This document shows, piece after piece, positions 7,714 through 16,220 of a DNA stretch of 56,072 bases. The position numbers were made by a program, and so were the translations under genes. Source of the stretch: Bacillaceae bacterium SAS-127 (GTDB lineage Bacteria > Bacillota > Bacilli > Bacillales > Domibacillaceae). Position 1 is the first letter of the stretch; each line of letters begins with the position of its first letter. A model generated the notes under the pieces. That model ran no database searches, was not told the origin of the DNA, and saw only the letters and a program-made list of their open reading frames with translations. The stretch lies in assembly GCA_002261155.1 (NCBI GenBank), contig NKXN01000046.1, forward strand, positions 1 through 56,072. The letters run 5' to 3'.

Positions 7714-8598
7714 ATTATTAAAGAAATAGAACATATTTCTTCCAGGTTTATCCGTGATTTGCAGTTGAGGAAGGATATTTCAGCTTTTTCTCAAGAAAAA
7801 TTTAAAGAAAATCGAACTCCGTTTGCAGATTCTCTTAAATTGCATTTTTACTCATTTTCTGAAGGAACTTGTCATGACGATGTAACTTCATGTCTAGAAG
7901 GGCTTATGCTCTCCCTAGATATGATCGACGACATTCAAGATGATGACAATGAGCGATCGCTTTGGAAGAAAAAAGGACTATCGACATCATTAAATACAGC
8001 TATTAGTCTAATGACAATATCGCAGCTACACTTGTTAGAAAGTACGGATCGTCCTGAAATTGTGAAGACCATGCTGACATGTCTTTCAAAATCAATAGAG
8101 GGGCAGCATCAAGATTTATACGGAAATATTAAGAGTCCTGAGCAGTATATTGAGATGATTAAAATGAAATCAGGAAGTTTGATTGCCATGGCGAATATGC
8201 TAGGAGCGATGTTAGCCGATTTTAAAGATCATCAAATTGTAGAAGACTATTCCTATGATTTAGGGGTAGTGGCTCAAATAAATAATGATATTCAAGATGT
8301 AATAAAGTTTGAAGAAAAAAGCGATTGGAGATTAAAAAAGAAAACGTTACCTATTATGTATTTGTTGAACCCTTCCATTAAAGAAGGAGAAATAGTGAGA
8401 GATTATTATAGTGGGAAAGTCTCTTTCGAAACGGTGCTAAGCTATAAAGAGAAAATAATCGATCTATTAAAAACATCAGGCGCTTTAAATTATACTGTGG
8501 CACAGAAAATTCTTTATGAACAACGAGCACTTAAGAAAATTGAACGTTTACCGATATCTGATGAAAAAATCAAAATGATAAAGGATCATTTACTATAA
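7714..8598 (+). CDS. comQ: ComQ-like prenyltransferase that modifies the ComX pheromone; 5' end disturbed
   Basis: An isoprenyl diphosphate synthase-like protein. The first Asp-rich motif is DMIDDIQDDD and the second is NNDIQD, matching ComQ, which attaches an isoprenoid to a Trp of ComX. The best ribosome binding site (GAGAGGAGG) precedes ATG 7710, but that frame stops after three codons. Reading resumes one base off at 7714 with the sense frame IIKEIEHISSRF leading into the enzyme. Removing one A after the ATG would give about 295 residues, close to the ~299 of known ComQ; the TTG at 7759 gives only 279 and has no good site. It is followed immediately by comX. Confidence 0.75.
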   Translation: MIKEIEHISSRFIRDLQLRKDISAFSQEKFKENRTPFADSLKLHFYSFSEGTCHDDVTSCLEGLMLSLDMIDDIQDDDNERSLWKKKGLSTSLNTAISLMTISQLHLLESTDRPEIVKTMLTCLSKSIEGQHQDLYGNIKSPEQYIEMIKMKSGSLIAMANMLGAMLADFKDHQIVEDYSYDLGVVAQINNDIQDVIKFEEKSDWRLKKKTLPIMYLLNPSIKEGEIVRDYYSGKVSFETVLSYKEKIIDLLKTSGALNYTVAQKILYEQRALKKIERLPISDEKIKMIKDHLL

Positions 8599-8614
8599 AT
8601 TAGGAGGAATACAA

Positions 8615-8770
8615 ATGGACACAACCATTCATTATTTAACTAACAATCCTGAGGTTTTGGAGATCGTGAAACAAGGGCTGGCCTCTTTAGTAGGGGTAAC
8701 GAAAGAAGAAGAACAAGCGATTATTCAATCTTTCAACGAAATTAGTATATCTTCATATTACTGGAACTAG
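8615..8770 (+). CDS. comX: ComX-like pheromone precursor
   Basis: A 51-residue peptide with an excellent TAGGAGGAAT site 17 bases after comQ. It begins MDTTIHYLTNNPEVLEIV, has a helical middle, and ends SISSYYWN. A single Trp second from the C-terminus is the hallmark of ComX, where that Trp is prenylated by ComQ and the last 5-10 residues are released as the signal. Length (ComX is about 55) and the position between comQ and comP agree. The gene is intact. The exact mature peptide cannot be read from sequence. Confidence 0.9.
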   Translation: MDTTIHYLTNNPEVLEIVKQGLASLVGVTKEEEQAIIQSFNEISISSYYWN

Positions 8771-10941
8771 GTGATCGAGGTGAAAAAGCCGCTGTATCTT
8801 TCGGTGATTTTTAGCCTTACAGCTGTTAGCGCAATATATCTCATCAGCATCGTCATAGCTTATCCTTTAATAGGCCTAAAAGTAACTCCAGTTAATAGTG
8901 AGCAATGTGTCGTTACGGAGGTTTATCCGAATGGTTGGGCTAATTATCAGAATATAAAGAGGCAACAGCTTATTTATTGTGAACCTAGCTCAAATCATGC
9001 ATTTAAGCTAGAGAAAGTAAATGAAATGATTTTGCCTACGAATGAGCGAGTTAGCGTTACATATAAAGCGATGCCTGCTAGTTATGTAATATATAGTTTT
9101 CTGCCTATCATTTATTTCATCCTTAGTTTTTCGATAGTTTTATATTTATTTTTTAACATACGGCTTAGTAAAGTAAGTAAAATGTCGTCTTACTTACTTC
9201 TATTCATTAGCCTCGCGTATTTAGGGAGTGGAGTGTCGGCCAGAGGAGATATATTTGGTCTACTCATTACTACACTATCATTATATGTAATTCCAGTCTT
9301 ATTGCTAGAATATTTGCGTATGATGATACCAAAAAAAGATCCGCAGGCAGCAACAAAAAAAATGTTGTTACTATACGGATTTGTTTTTATTTTAGCTCTA
9401 ATTACTACGTTAACGGGTGTCTCAAAATTTATATTGCTCCCGTTTGTATTATTGACTTTAGTTAACCTACTGTACTTTATTGTCCAGTTTCATAGTATTA
9501 AGAAATCAATCCATTTTGTTAAAGTGAGATTCTTCATAGGGGCAATTATTTTATCACTACTACCATACATTCTATTGACAGCCATACCTGAAGTGTTATT
9601 TGCAAAACAAATAGTTATGGCTGAACATACAGCGCTCTTTTTGTTGTTTATTCCACTATCGTTTGTTTATGTAAATGTAAAAAAGTATTTCTTGATTTTG
9701 ATTGGTTAATAAAAAGTTCGCTAATCAATATTGTAATATCTTTACTCCCCGCTTGTTTATTAGCAGGAATAATATACGTTAAAGAGGGCCATTCTATATT
9801 TGTTTTTCAAGTATGGCTAATGGCAATGGTTTTAATTCCAGCATGCCTTTTTATAAAAGATTTTTTGGCTGCCTATTTGCTTAGAAGTGAAAGGAAATTC
9901 CATAGTAGTTTGACAAAGTTGTCTCAGATGTCAAGCCAGTTACATAATGAAGAAGCACTGTTTTTGTATGTTAATCAAATGATACGTGATGTACTTCAAG
10001 TAGATAATGTAAAGAAAGTTCGATACGATAGTAAGGAGCTTGATAGCCAATCATTAAACATTGGTGATCTGCAACAGATGAATACAGGGTATGCCTTATT
10101 AGTTAGCCAAAATAGTGTAGCATATACGTTCATTACTTTCTCTTATAAAGGAAAGAACACTCAGCTAAATAAAAAAGAGAGAAGTTGGCTAATATCTGTT
10201 GCTCATTACACGAACATATTCATCGAAAATCTCAAAAAAACAGAAGAGTTAGTCGCTGAAATCGAAAAACTGAGGGAAGGTAGTATTTCACCAACTATTT
10301 CGCGTACACTATTTTTAATAGGGGAGAAAGAAAGGGTGAAATTAGCCCAAGACATTCATGATTCTATTTTACAAGAGCTGATATTTATATATAAAAATAT
10401 CGAGATTATTCAAAATAGAGATGAGCAGCACTTGCCCTCGCTAGAAAAGGTTAAATTTCAATTAAATGAACAGATCAATTTCATTAGGGAGACTTGCTAC
10501 GATTTAAATCCCTTCTTTTTAAAAGAAATCGGTTTGATCGATGCGCTCTCTACTTTGCTAGATCGGTATAGAAAAACATGTACATTTGAAATCGATTTTC
10601 AAGTCAGCCACGTGAACCACTTTGCCGACCTAAGTGAGGAATTTGTTCTGGTTTTATACCGGATTGTACAAGAATGGATGAACAATGCTAAAAAACATTC
10701 AAAAGCCAACTTTATTTATATTAGCTTAAGCTATCGTCATGATAACTTTATACTCATTTATGAAGATGATGGAATTGGATTTGATCTTAACGAAGAAAAT
10801 AACGGAAAACATTTTGGGTTGTTAGGCCTTAATGAAAGAATACAAAGCCTTAATGGGAACTTGTCTATACATACGGAGCCTCAACAAGGACTGTTATTAA
10901 GAGTGACAATACCTAATCAAAGGAACGATGTAGATGATTAA
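8771..10941 (+). pseudogene. comP: ComP-like membrane histidine kinase, interrupted by one frameshift
   Basis: Two frames together make one ComP-like kinase. The first (GTG 8771 or 8780, to 9709) has a membrane helix, a PDZ-like loop (VVTEVYPNGWANYQNIKR) and about seven further helices. The second (open from before 9700, to 10941) adds a last helix pair, a HisKA_3 box (LAQDIHDSILQELI), the N-box EWMNNAKKHSK and G-box DDGIGFD. Inserting one T in the short T run near 9688 joins VKKYFLDFDWLIK and restores about 723 residues (ComP is ~770). If genuine, the sensor is dead or split; if a base-calling error, it is a normal ComP. Confidence 0.8.
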
Positions 10942-11590
10942 TATAATTTTAGTAGATGATCATAGAGCAGTGGCGGAAGGAACAAAAGCTTTATTGGAAC
11001 AAGGTGGGCAATTCAATGTGCAAATTTGTTCTAATCTAAATGACATATATGAAAGAATGGAAATTGAACGAGTTGATGTATTTTTATTTGATCTATATAT
11101 GCCTGATGTGAACGGAATTGAACTATCTAAACAAATTTTGCAACAGTTCCCAAAATCCCGAATTATTATATATACAGGATTTGATATTGCTCAACACTTT
11201 AATTTAATTGCTGAAACAGGGGTATCAGGATTCATTAGTAAAAGTGCTTCTCGTCAACAAATGATTGGTGCAATAGAAGCAGCACTAAGAGATGAAATAA
11301 TGATCCCAATAGAATTGTTTAGGCAACTAAGAAGAACTCCGATGGTTTCAATTGTTCAAGAAGAAGGGGACTCATGCGACATTAGGCTCACAGAAAGAGA
11401 AATTAACATTTTGACAGCGATTTCAGAAGGGTTAACAAATAAGGAGATCGCTCATCAATTACAGTTTAGCCAACGCACGATCGAACATTCAATTACTAAA
11501 CTTTTTGATAAGTTGAAGGTGAAATCTAGAACAGAAGCATTATTAAAAGCCAGAAAGCATCATCTACTTCCTCTTGTCGATGCTCAATGA
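10934..11590 (+). CDS. comA: ComA-like response regulator
   Basis: A 218-residue NarL/LuxR-type regulator: receiver domain with VDDH (about 7), phosphoacceptor D in FLFDLYMPD (about 55), T in IYTGFD and K in FISKSAS, then a C-terminal helix-turn-helix (LTEREINILTAISEG, NKEIAHQLQFSQRTIEHSI). It overlaps comP by 8 bases. Known ComA activates promoters through TTGCGG-N4-CCGCAA boxes, and such sequence lies immediately downstream. A diverged inverted copy of its last ~50 codons is found at 23292-23452. Confidence 0.9.
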   Translation: MINIILVDDHRAVAEGTKALLEQGGQFNVQICSNLNDIYERMEIERVDVFLFDLYMPDVNGIELSKQILQQFPKSRIIIYTGFDIAQHFNLIAETGVSGFISKSASRQQMIGAIEAALRDEIMIPIELFRQLRRTPMVSIVQEEGDSCDIRLTEREINILTAISEGLTNKEIAHQLQFSQRTIEHSITKLFDKLKVKSRTEALLKARKHHLLPLVDAQ

Positions 11591-11628
11591 CTAGAATAAA
11601 CGGTTGTTATTCAAGATATACTAGTGTT

Positions 11629-11677
11629 CCTTTGCGGACATTGCAGTAAAACGTTGCGGTGTCCGCATTTTTTTGTC
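11629..11677 (+). terminator. comA terminator containing ComA half sites
   Basis: TGCGGACA (11630) and TGTCCGCA (11659-11666) form an inverted repeat followed by a run of T. The arms also contain TTGCGG half sites, so the element may serve both as terminator and as part of the ComA control region. Confidence 0.55.
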
Positions 11678-11700
11678 GGTATACCGCAAGAGATTTGTGG
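11673..11700 (+). promoter_or_regulatory. ComA-box-like operator upstream of the precursor peptide gene
   Basis: TTGTCGGTATACCGCAA (11673-11689) equals the ComA consensus TTGCGG-N4-CCGCAA with one extra T in the left half. It is followed by TTGTGG (11695-11700), placed like the third recognition element of the B. subtilis srfA promoter. Farther down (11778-11791) is the palindrome TTGATAGCTATCAA. The start of the transcript is not certain. Confidence 0.6.
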
Positions 11701-11833
11701 TAGTGGCTTTGTTTTTATGTGTTAGAGTATTAGGTAAGCGCTTGTAATAAACATAATTAATTTTTTCGGAACTAATTTTGATAGCTATCAATTAGGAATG
11801 AGCTAACCGTTATGACGAAAGGGGGAGAGTTAA

Positions 11834-11917
11834 ATGGAAAAACTATCAACAAGTAAAGCGAAAAAAATTAAAGCAGGTTGGGTCTGCGTTGGTTGGGGAT
11901 TTGTCTGCTGGGGATAA
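11834..11917 (+). CDS. Trp/Cys-rich bacteriocin-like precursor peptide
   Basis: A 27-residue ORF behind GGGGGAGAG. The N-terminal 15 residues are basic (MEKLSTSKAKKIKAG) and look like a very short leader. The C-terminal 12, WVCVGWGFVCWG, hold three Trp and two Cys six residues apart. A C39 peptidase/ABC exporter follows, and these cut after GG/GA-type pairs; here AG at 14-15 is the likely site. A thioredoxin and a BdbC-like oxidase close the operon, as in the sublancin locus, suggesting one disulfide in the product. No lanthionine, radical-SAM, cyclodehydratase or glycosyltransferase gene is present. I recognise no known family. Activity is inferred from context. Confidence 0.7.
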   Translation: MEKLSTSKAKKIKAGWVCVGWGFVCWG

Positions 11918-11988
11918 TAAACAGAGCAATAGTTGTATTTTTGAACTGTGACCAGTATAGCAAACATAGCTTTTTTTAATGTTAGCTT

Positions 11989-12024
11989 CTATAGGTTGTG
12001 CTTAATTATGAGCACAACCTATAG
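11989..12024 (+). promoter_or_regulatory. Strong stem-loop between precursor gene and exporter gene
   Basis: CTATAGGTTGTGCT and AGCACAACCTATAG are a perfect 14-bp inverted repeat around an 8-base loop. There is no T run after it, so it is more likely a processing or stability element that raises precursor mRNA over exporter mRNA than a full terminator. Confidence 0.6.
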
Positions 12025-12105
12025 CTTCATTTATGAGAGGATTACATATCTTTTTGAATATAACTATAAAAATTAAAAATTAGTTTTTATGGAAGAGGTG
12101 CGAAG

Positions 12106-14181
12106 ATGTTTTTCCATAGCATGCAAGATAAGGAAAATGATTGCGGTTTAGCTGTTATTCAAACAGTTTTGCATCAAAATGGATTAAGAAACATCCATTT
12201 TGAGGCTATAAAAAAATTTATTACTAGTGAGATAAACCAGGGGCTGTCCTTGCAGGATATAGTGGATGTTTTTGAGCATTTTTCCTTAATGACAAATGCA
12301 TACAAAGTTAATGATCAAAAGGATTTATCACAGGTGACATTCCCTTTCATAGCTACAGTAAGTAATAATGGATTACCACACTACGTTGTTGTACATACAA
12401 TAAAGGATGAAATGATTACTATTTCTAATCCTGCGAAGGCCGATATAGAAGAGATGGAACTGGATTTATTTTTACAAAGTTTTATGGGGTATGTTGTTTT
12501 AATTGAAGAGAGTAAAAATATCAAAGTTCCGCAAACTATTGTGAAAAATGATTTTTTAGAAAAGTTTTACAAAGAAAGTGTAGATAAAGTTCCGTTTAAT
12601 TTAAAGTTTAAAATTATTATGTACTCTATGTTTAAGCTAATCATCCCTATCCTTATAATCATAGGGTTTCAATATTTAATGGTTTTTCAAATAGAAATGA
12701 TTACAGCTACTAATCTTATAATGTTAATAGGGCTCTCTTTTATATTATTATCAGTTTATTACTACATAAATATTGATAATTTAAAAATTAAAAATGACAT
12801 TGAAAAAGATATGCAGGAAAAGATGGTTAGTTCGCATTATAAAAATATGTTGAATAGCTATGAAGATCAAGTGAACAAAAACCGGATAATAGGTTCATTT
12901 TGGAATATACTACTGGCCATTCCAGGGATTGTTCAAAAATTCTACTTTAAAGTAAATTTTGTTATTACTTTTCTTCTTTTTACACTTATTGGATTTATAA
13001 ATATTTATCTATCTATATTTTCGTTAATAATGTTGGCAATCTTTTCAATTGTTATCTATCTGAATATTAAAAAAGTGTATAACTATCAAAAAGGCTTTGT
13101 GATGGAAGTCAATCATTTTGGATCAACTGTTATGCAAACGATAAATTCAATGCTTGATATTAAAATATTTCATAAACAAAATGATTCGATTACATATATA
13201 GAGAATAGTGTGAATGAGTACTCAGATTCCAAAATGAGGCTTAAGGAAGCGGAGAACAAGGTTTCAGTATTACATGACATGTTTATCTACGTAATAATAA
13301 TTTTGGGTTTTGTTTTCTATATGATCTCTTTCATAATGAGCTTAAGCGTTTCTGTACCATCGTTGTTTTTAGGTTTATTTCTACTATTTATTTTAACTTC
13401 AGACTCGAAAAATACATTCAATATGTTTCTTGATTATCAGAAAAGCAAAGTCGCAATAGAATACCTTCAAAGTGAAATAAATTTTGCCAATAAAGTTGAA
13501 AACAAATCGCCAAATCTTAAGGCAATAGATCAAAAAATAAATACAATCAAGCTAAAGAACATAACCAAGAAATTTGGCGATAATCAAGTATTGAGTAACT
13601 TTAATATGGAAGTAAATGCTGGTGAAATTTTAGGTTTAAAGGGTAATAACGGAAGTGGAAAAACAACTTTATTGAAGATATTATCTGGATTGACTACTCC
13701 AGAGGCAGGTGAGATAGTGTTAAATCATGAAATTGATTTTTCAACTCTAGAGGGAACAACAATTTTAAAGCATGCTATGTTATATACACCCGAATATTAT
13801 ATATATAATAACACGGTTGAAAATAATTATAATTTCTCTATTTTCACAAAGAAAAATAGAGAATGCATGGATCTTTATAGGGAATTAAATTTTCCATTAG
13901 AAATAGAGGATGGATTTGTTGTTGAAGCTGACGGAGAAAATATTTCTTTTGGACAGAAGAATAAGATTCTTTTATTAAGATCTTTGAAGATAGAAAGGGA
14001 TATTTATTTGTTAGATGAGCCAACTACGGGTCTCGATTACAAAACAACCATGAACTTAATAGACAACCTACATGTTCTGGCAAAAGATGAAAATAAGATT
14101 GTGATTGTTGTAACACATGATGAATTATTATTAGAACATTGTGATCAAGTGCTTAATTTTGAACCAATGATTTATACATAA
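12106..14181 (+). CDS. Peptidase-C39-containing ABC exporter of the bacteriocin
   Basis: A 691-residue fusion. Residues 1-140 are a C39 peptidase with catalytic Cys in ENDCGLAVIQ (about 13) and His in LPHYVVVHT (about 95); the third position reads SNPAKAD, Asn in place of the usual Asp. Residues ~165-425 contain about five membrane helices. The ATPase has Walker A GNNGSGKTT, signature ISFGQKNK (an unusual form of LSGGQ), Walker B IYLLDEPTTGLD and H-loop VTHDE. The family cleaves the leader and exports the core peptide. It starts 188 bases after the precursor gene with GAAGAGGTG upstream. Confidence 0.85.
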   Translation: MFFHSMQDKENDCGLAVIQTVLHQNGLRNIHFEAIKKFITSEINQGLSLQDIVDVFEHFSLMTNAYKVNDQKDLSQVTFPFIATVSNNGLPHYVVVHTIKDEMITISNPAKADIEEMELDLFLQSFMGYVVLIEESKNIKVPQTIVKNDFLEKFYKESVDKVPFNLKFKIIMYSMFKLIIPILIIIGFQYLMVFQIEMITATNLIMLIGLSFILLSVYYYINIDNLKIKNDIEKDMQEKMVSSHYKNMLNSYEDQVNKNRIIGSFWNILLAIPGIVQKFYFKVNFVITFLLFTLIGFINIYLSIFSLIMLAIFSIVIYLNIKKVYNYQKGFVMEVNHFGSTVMQTINSMLDIKIFHKQNDSITYIENSVNEYSDSKMRLKEAENKVSVLHDMFIYVIIILGFVFYMISFIMSLSVSVPSLFLGLFLLFILTSDSKNTFNMFLDYQKSKVAIEYLQSEINFANKVENKSPNLKAIDQKINTIKLKNITKKFGDNQVLSNFNMEVNAGEILGLKGNNGSGKTTLLKILSGLTTPEAGEIVLNHEIDFSTLEGTTILKHAMLYTPEYYIYNNTVENNYNFSIFTKKNRECMDLYRELNFPLEIEDGFVVEADGENISFGQKNKILLLRSLKIERDIYLLDEPTTGLDYKTTMNLIDNLHVLAKDENKIVIVVTHDELLLEHCDQVLNFEPMIYT

Positions 14182-14225
14182 ATAAAAATTGATCAACTAC
14201 CTTTGTTAATGGGGGAGTGAATAGC

Positions 14226-14632
14226 TTGTCAAAAGGAAAATCAAGAGTGATATTGGCATTAATTAGCTTGGTAGCACTTATTTTTGGCGTATTCTTGTTA
14301 ATGAAGCAAAGCGATATCCGAGTGGGATTTGGAACAAAAGATGAAAAAGAATTAGATATTGGAAATTATAATGCCAAGGATATAGGCATTGAAGGGAAAT
14401 ATGCAGTAGTAGCTATTTCAGGAGAAGGAACATTTCAGCTAGTGGATCAAGATGATAAAGAGAAAAAAATTTAGCATTAGACGAGTTTTTATACAATGAT
14501 GTAAACAAACGCGCACCTCAAGTGTTAAATCAAGTTCTTTATGAGGAAGGGGAAAAGGTGGAGATTAGCAAGGATGACAAGTTAATCGTGAAAGGTGACG
14601 AGTCCTTTCAAATAAAGTTAATAAAGAGATAG
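14226..14632 (+). pseudogene. Membrane-anchored small protein with one apparent frameshift
   Basis: TTG at 14226 (GGGGGAG 9 bases upstream) opens a protein with one N-terminal membrane helix (VILALISLVALIFGVFLL) and a polar outer domain. The frame stops at 14474 in a run of A, but adding one A continues in sense to 14632 (LALDEFLYNDVNKRAPQVL, then KLIVKGDESFQIKLIKR), giving about 135 residues. I do not recognise the family. Its place between exporter and ABC pair suggests an export accessory or immunity role. The break may be decay or a homopolymer error. Confidence 0.5.
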
Positions 14633-14643
14633 GTGAAAATGAA

Positions 14644-15540
14644 ATGTTGCAATTGAAAAATATTAGCAAAACATATTCTGGAAAACCTGCTATTTCTAAG
14701 ATTGATTTACGGATCAATGAGGGAGATTTTATTGGATTAATTGGTGCAAATGGAGCGGGAAAGAGTACATTAATGAAAATTATTTTGGGGTTAATACCAA
14801 AATATGAGGGCGAAATTATATGGAGAGGACAGAAAATTACTAGCCAAAATAAATTGGATTTATTAAGGGAAACAAAAGCGTTGGTGGAAACTCCTCAATT
14901 TTTCCCTCATATTACCGGCGAAGAAAACTTGGAATACTTCTCCAAGTTAGATGGCACTTTTGATAAGGGAAAAGTTAGGGCAGCTTTAGAGTTTGTCAAT
15001 CTGTTAGATGCGAAAGATAAACAGTTTCGGCAATATTCATTAGGGATGAAGCAAAAATTAGGTATAGCAAGGGTCTTTTCTACAGACTGCTCATTTATTA
15101 TATTAGACGAACCATTTAATGGTTTAGATCCTTTAGCGAAAGAAGAAATGAAGCATATTTTAAAAAGGTTATATGATGAGGGCAAGACATTGCTTGTATC
15201 AAGTCATTTATTAGAAGAATTAGAGGAATTATCAAGCAGGATCATTTATTTAGACTCAGGTAAATTAGAAAAAGATGTAATATGGGATACGAAAATGGAT
15301 TCTTTATTTGAAATTACTATTAACCCTCATAAAGAAGAAGATGTGAAAAGGTTTTTAGACAATATGGTGAATGAATATGAGTTTACATTTCAAAGCGAAA
15401 AAATAACACTGAAAATAGCAAGGGAATTGTTACCTAGCTTTTTAGAAAAATTAGCACTCGGGAAAATTGAATTTTACGAAGTATCAGATGTTACAAAGAA
15501 ATTAAAAAAATACTTTGATAATGAGGGAGAAGTCTATTGA
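14644..15540 (+). CDS. ABC transporter ATP-binding protein, BcrA-like immunity type
   Basis: A 298-residue ATPase: Walker A GANGAGKST (about 36), signature YSLGMKQK (about 133), Walker B FIILDEPFNGLDP (about 153) and H-loop SSHLLEE, plus a ~90-residue C-terminal extension typical of BcrA/NodI-like drug-export ATPases. It overlaps the permease start by 4 bases. In bacteriocin loci such pairs usually provide self-protection by removing the peptide from the membrane. Role here is inferred from context; the fold is secure. Confidence 0.8.
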   Translation: MLQLKNISKTYSGKPAISKIDLRINEGDFIGLIGANGAGKSTLMKIILGLIPKYEGEIIWRGQKITSQNKLDLLRETKALVETPQFFPHITGEENLEYFSKLDGTFDKGKVRAALEFVNLLDAKDKQFRQYSLGMKQKLGIARVFSTDCSFIILDEPFNGLDPLAKEEMKHILKRLYDEGKTLLVSSHLLEELEELSSRIIYLDSGKLEKDVIWDTKMDSLFEITINPHKEEDVKRFLDNMVNEYEFTFQSEKITLKIARELLPSFLEKLALGKIEFYEVSDVTKKLKKYFDNEGEVY

Positions 15541-16213
15541 AAGTAAATAAAATATTGATCAGTGAGTGGATTAGATATAGGAGAAGCTTCTTTTTCTTTA
15601 TTTATATAGGAATTCTCATTGGATTGCCATTCTTACTAAAATTGATAAATATAGATCCCATTGATGAAACATTGCTATTAATTGTTATCACTCTAACGAT
15701 AACTGTTCTTGCTGCAACTGAGATTCCTAGATTAACAGAGTCAGGAATCATAAGACCAGTGCTATTAAGCAATGTAACTAGACAATACTTTTATCTTAGT
15801 CAACTATTTAAGTATTTAACTATCTACTGTTGTTCCTTTTTGATAGGCATCATTTCATTACAACTGGTATTAATCTCTTCATTTAGTTTTGAGTGGATAG
15901 CGAGAAGATTTTTTGTTTATTTGATAATAACTCTTTTTTATGTTTCTTTCTCGCAATTATTAAGTGTTATTTTTCGACGAACGGTTGAATCTCTTATGAG
16001 TAGTATATTAATTATTTTTGTTATTATCCCTATTTTAAATTCATTTTTCACACGAATACATTTTATAAGAAATTACCTTTTTTATATTTGGAACCTCAAA
16101 ATTTTTTATTACTAGAAACAGATCAACTTTTGTATGTGACAGTACTTTTAGTAGGTTGCAGCGGATTATTACAATATCTAGGTGTCAGAAAAATTAAAAA
16201 AATAGAGGTGTGA
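15537..16213 (+). pseudogene. ABC-2-like permease partner, interrupted by one frameshift
   Basis: TTG at 15537 overlaps the ATPase stop. The protein has five or so hydrophobic segments. The first frame stops at 16115 within the T-rich NLKIFYY codons; one added T there lets it read on as FLLLETDQLLYVTVLLVG to 16213, with a last membrane helix and a basic end (RKIKKIEV). The full product would be about 225 residues, usual for BcrB-type permeases. It is the expected partner of the preceding ATPase. Confidence 0.65.
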
Positions 16214-16220
16214 GAGGAAA

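Larger units (their letters stand above)
11437..11803 (+). repeat. Inverted repeat arm 1: comA 3' end plus ComA-box promoter region
   Basis: This stretch is matched, in opposite orientation and at roughly 90% identity by eye, by 23059-23452. Shared parts include the HTH of comA, the TGCGGACA hairpin, the CGGTATACCGCAAGAG box, GGTAAGCGCTTGTAATAAAC and the palindrome TTGATAGCTATCAA. The two arms enclose an 11-kb accessory region. Confidence 0.85.

Noticed and set aside
11720-11760. GGTAAGCGCTTGTA as a catabolite-response (cre) site
   Set aside because: At least two mismatches at conserved positions of the cre consensus; conservation in both arms is explained by the wider duplication.
11834-11917. 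Precursor considered as a lantibiotic, lasso or sactipeptide
   Set aside because: No LanB/C/M, lasso protease/cyclase, radical-SAM or cyclodehydratase gene is present; Ser/Thr occur only in the leader and the cysteines fit disulfide chemistry.
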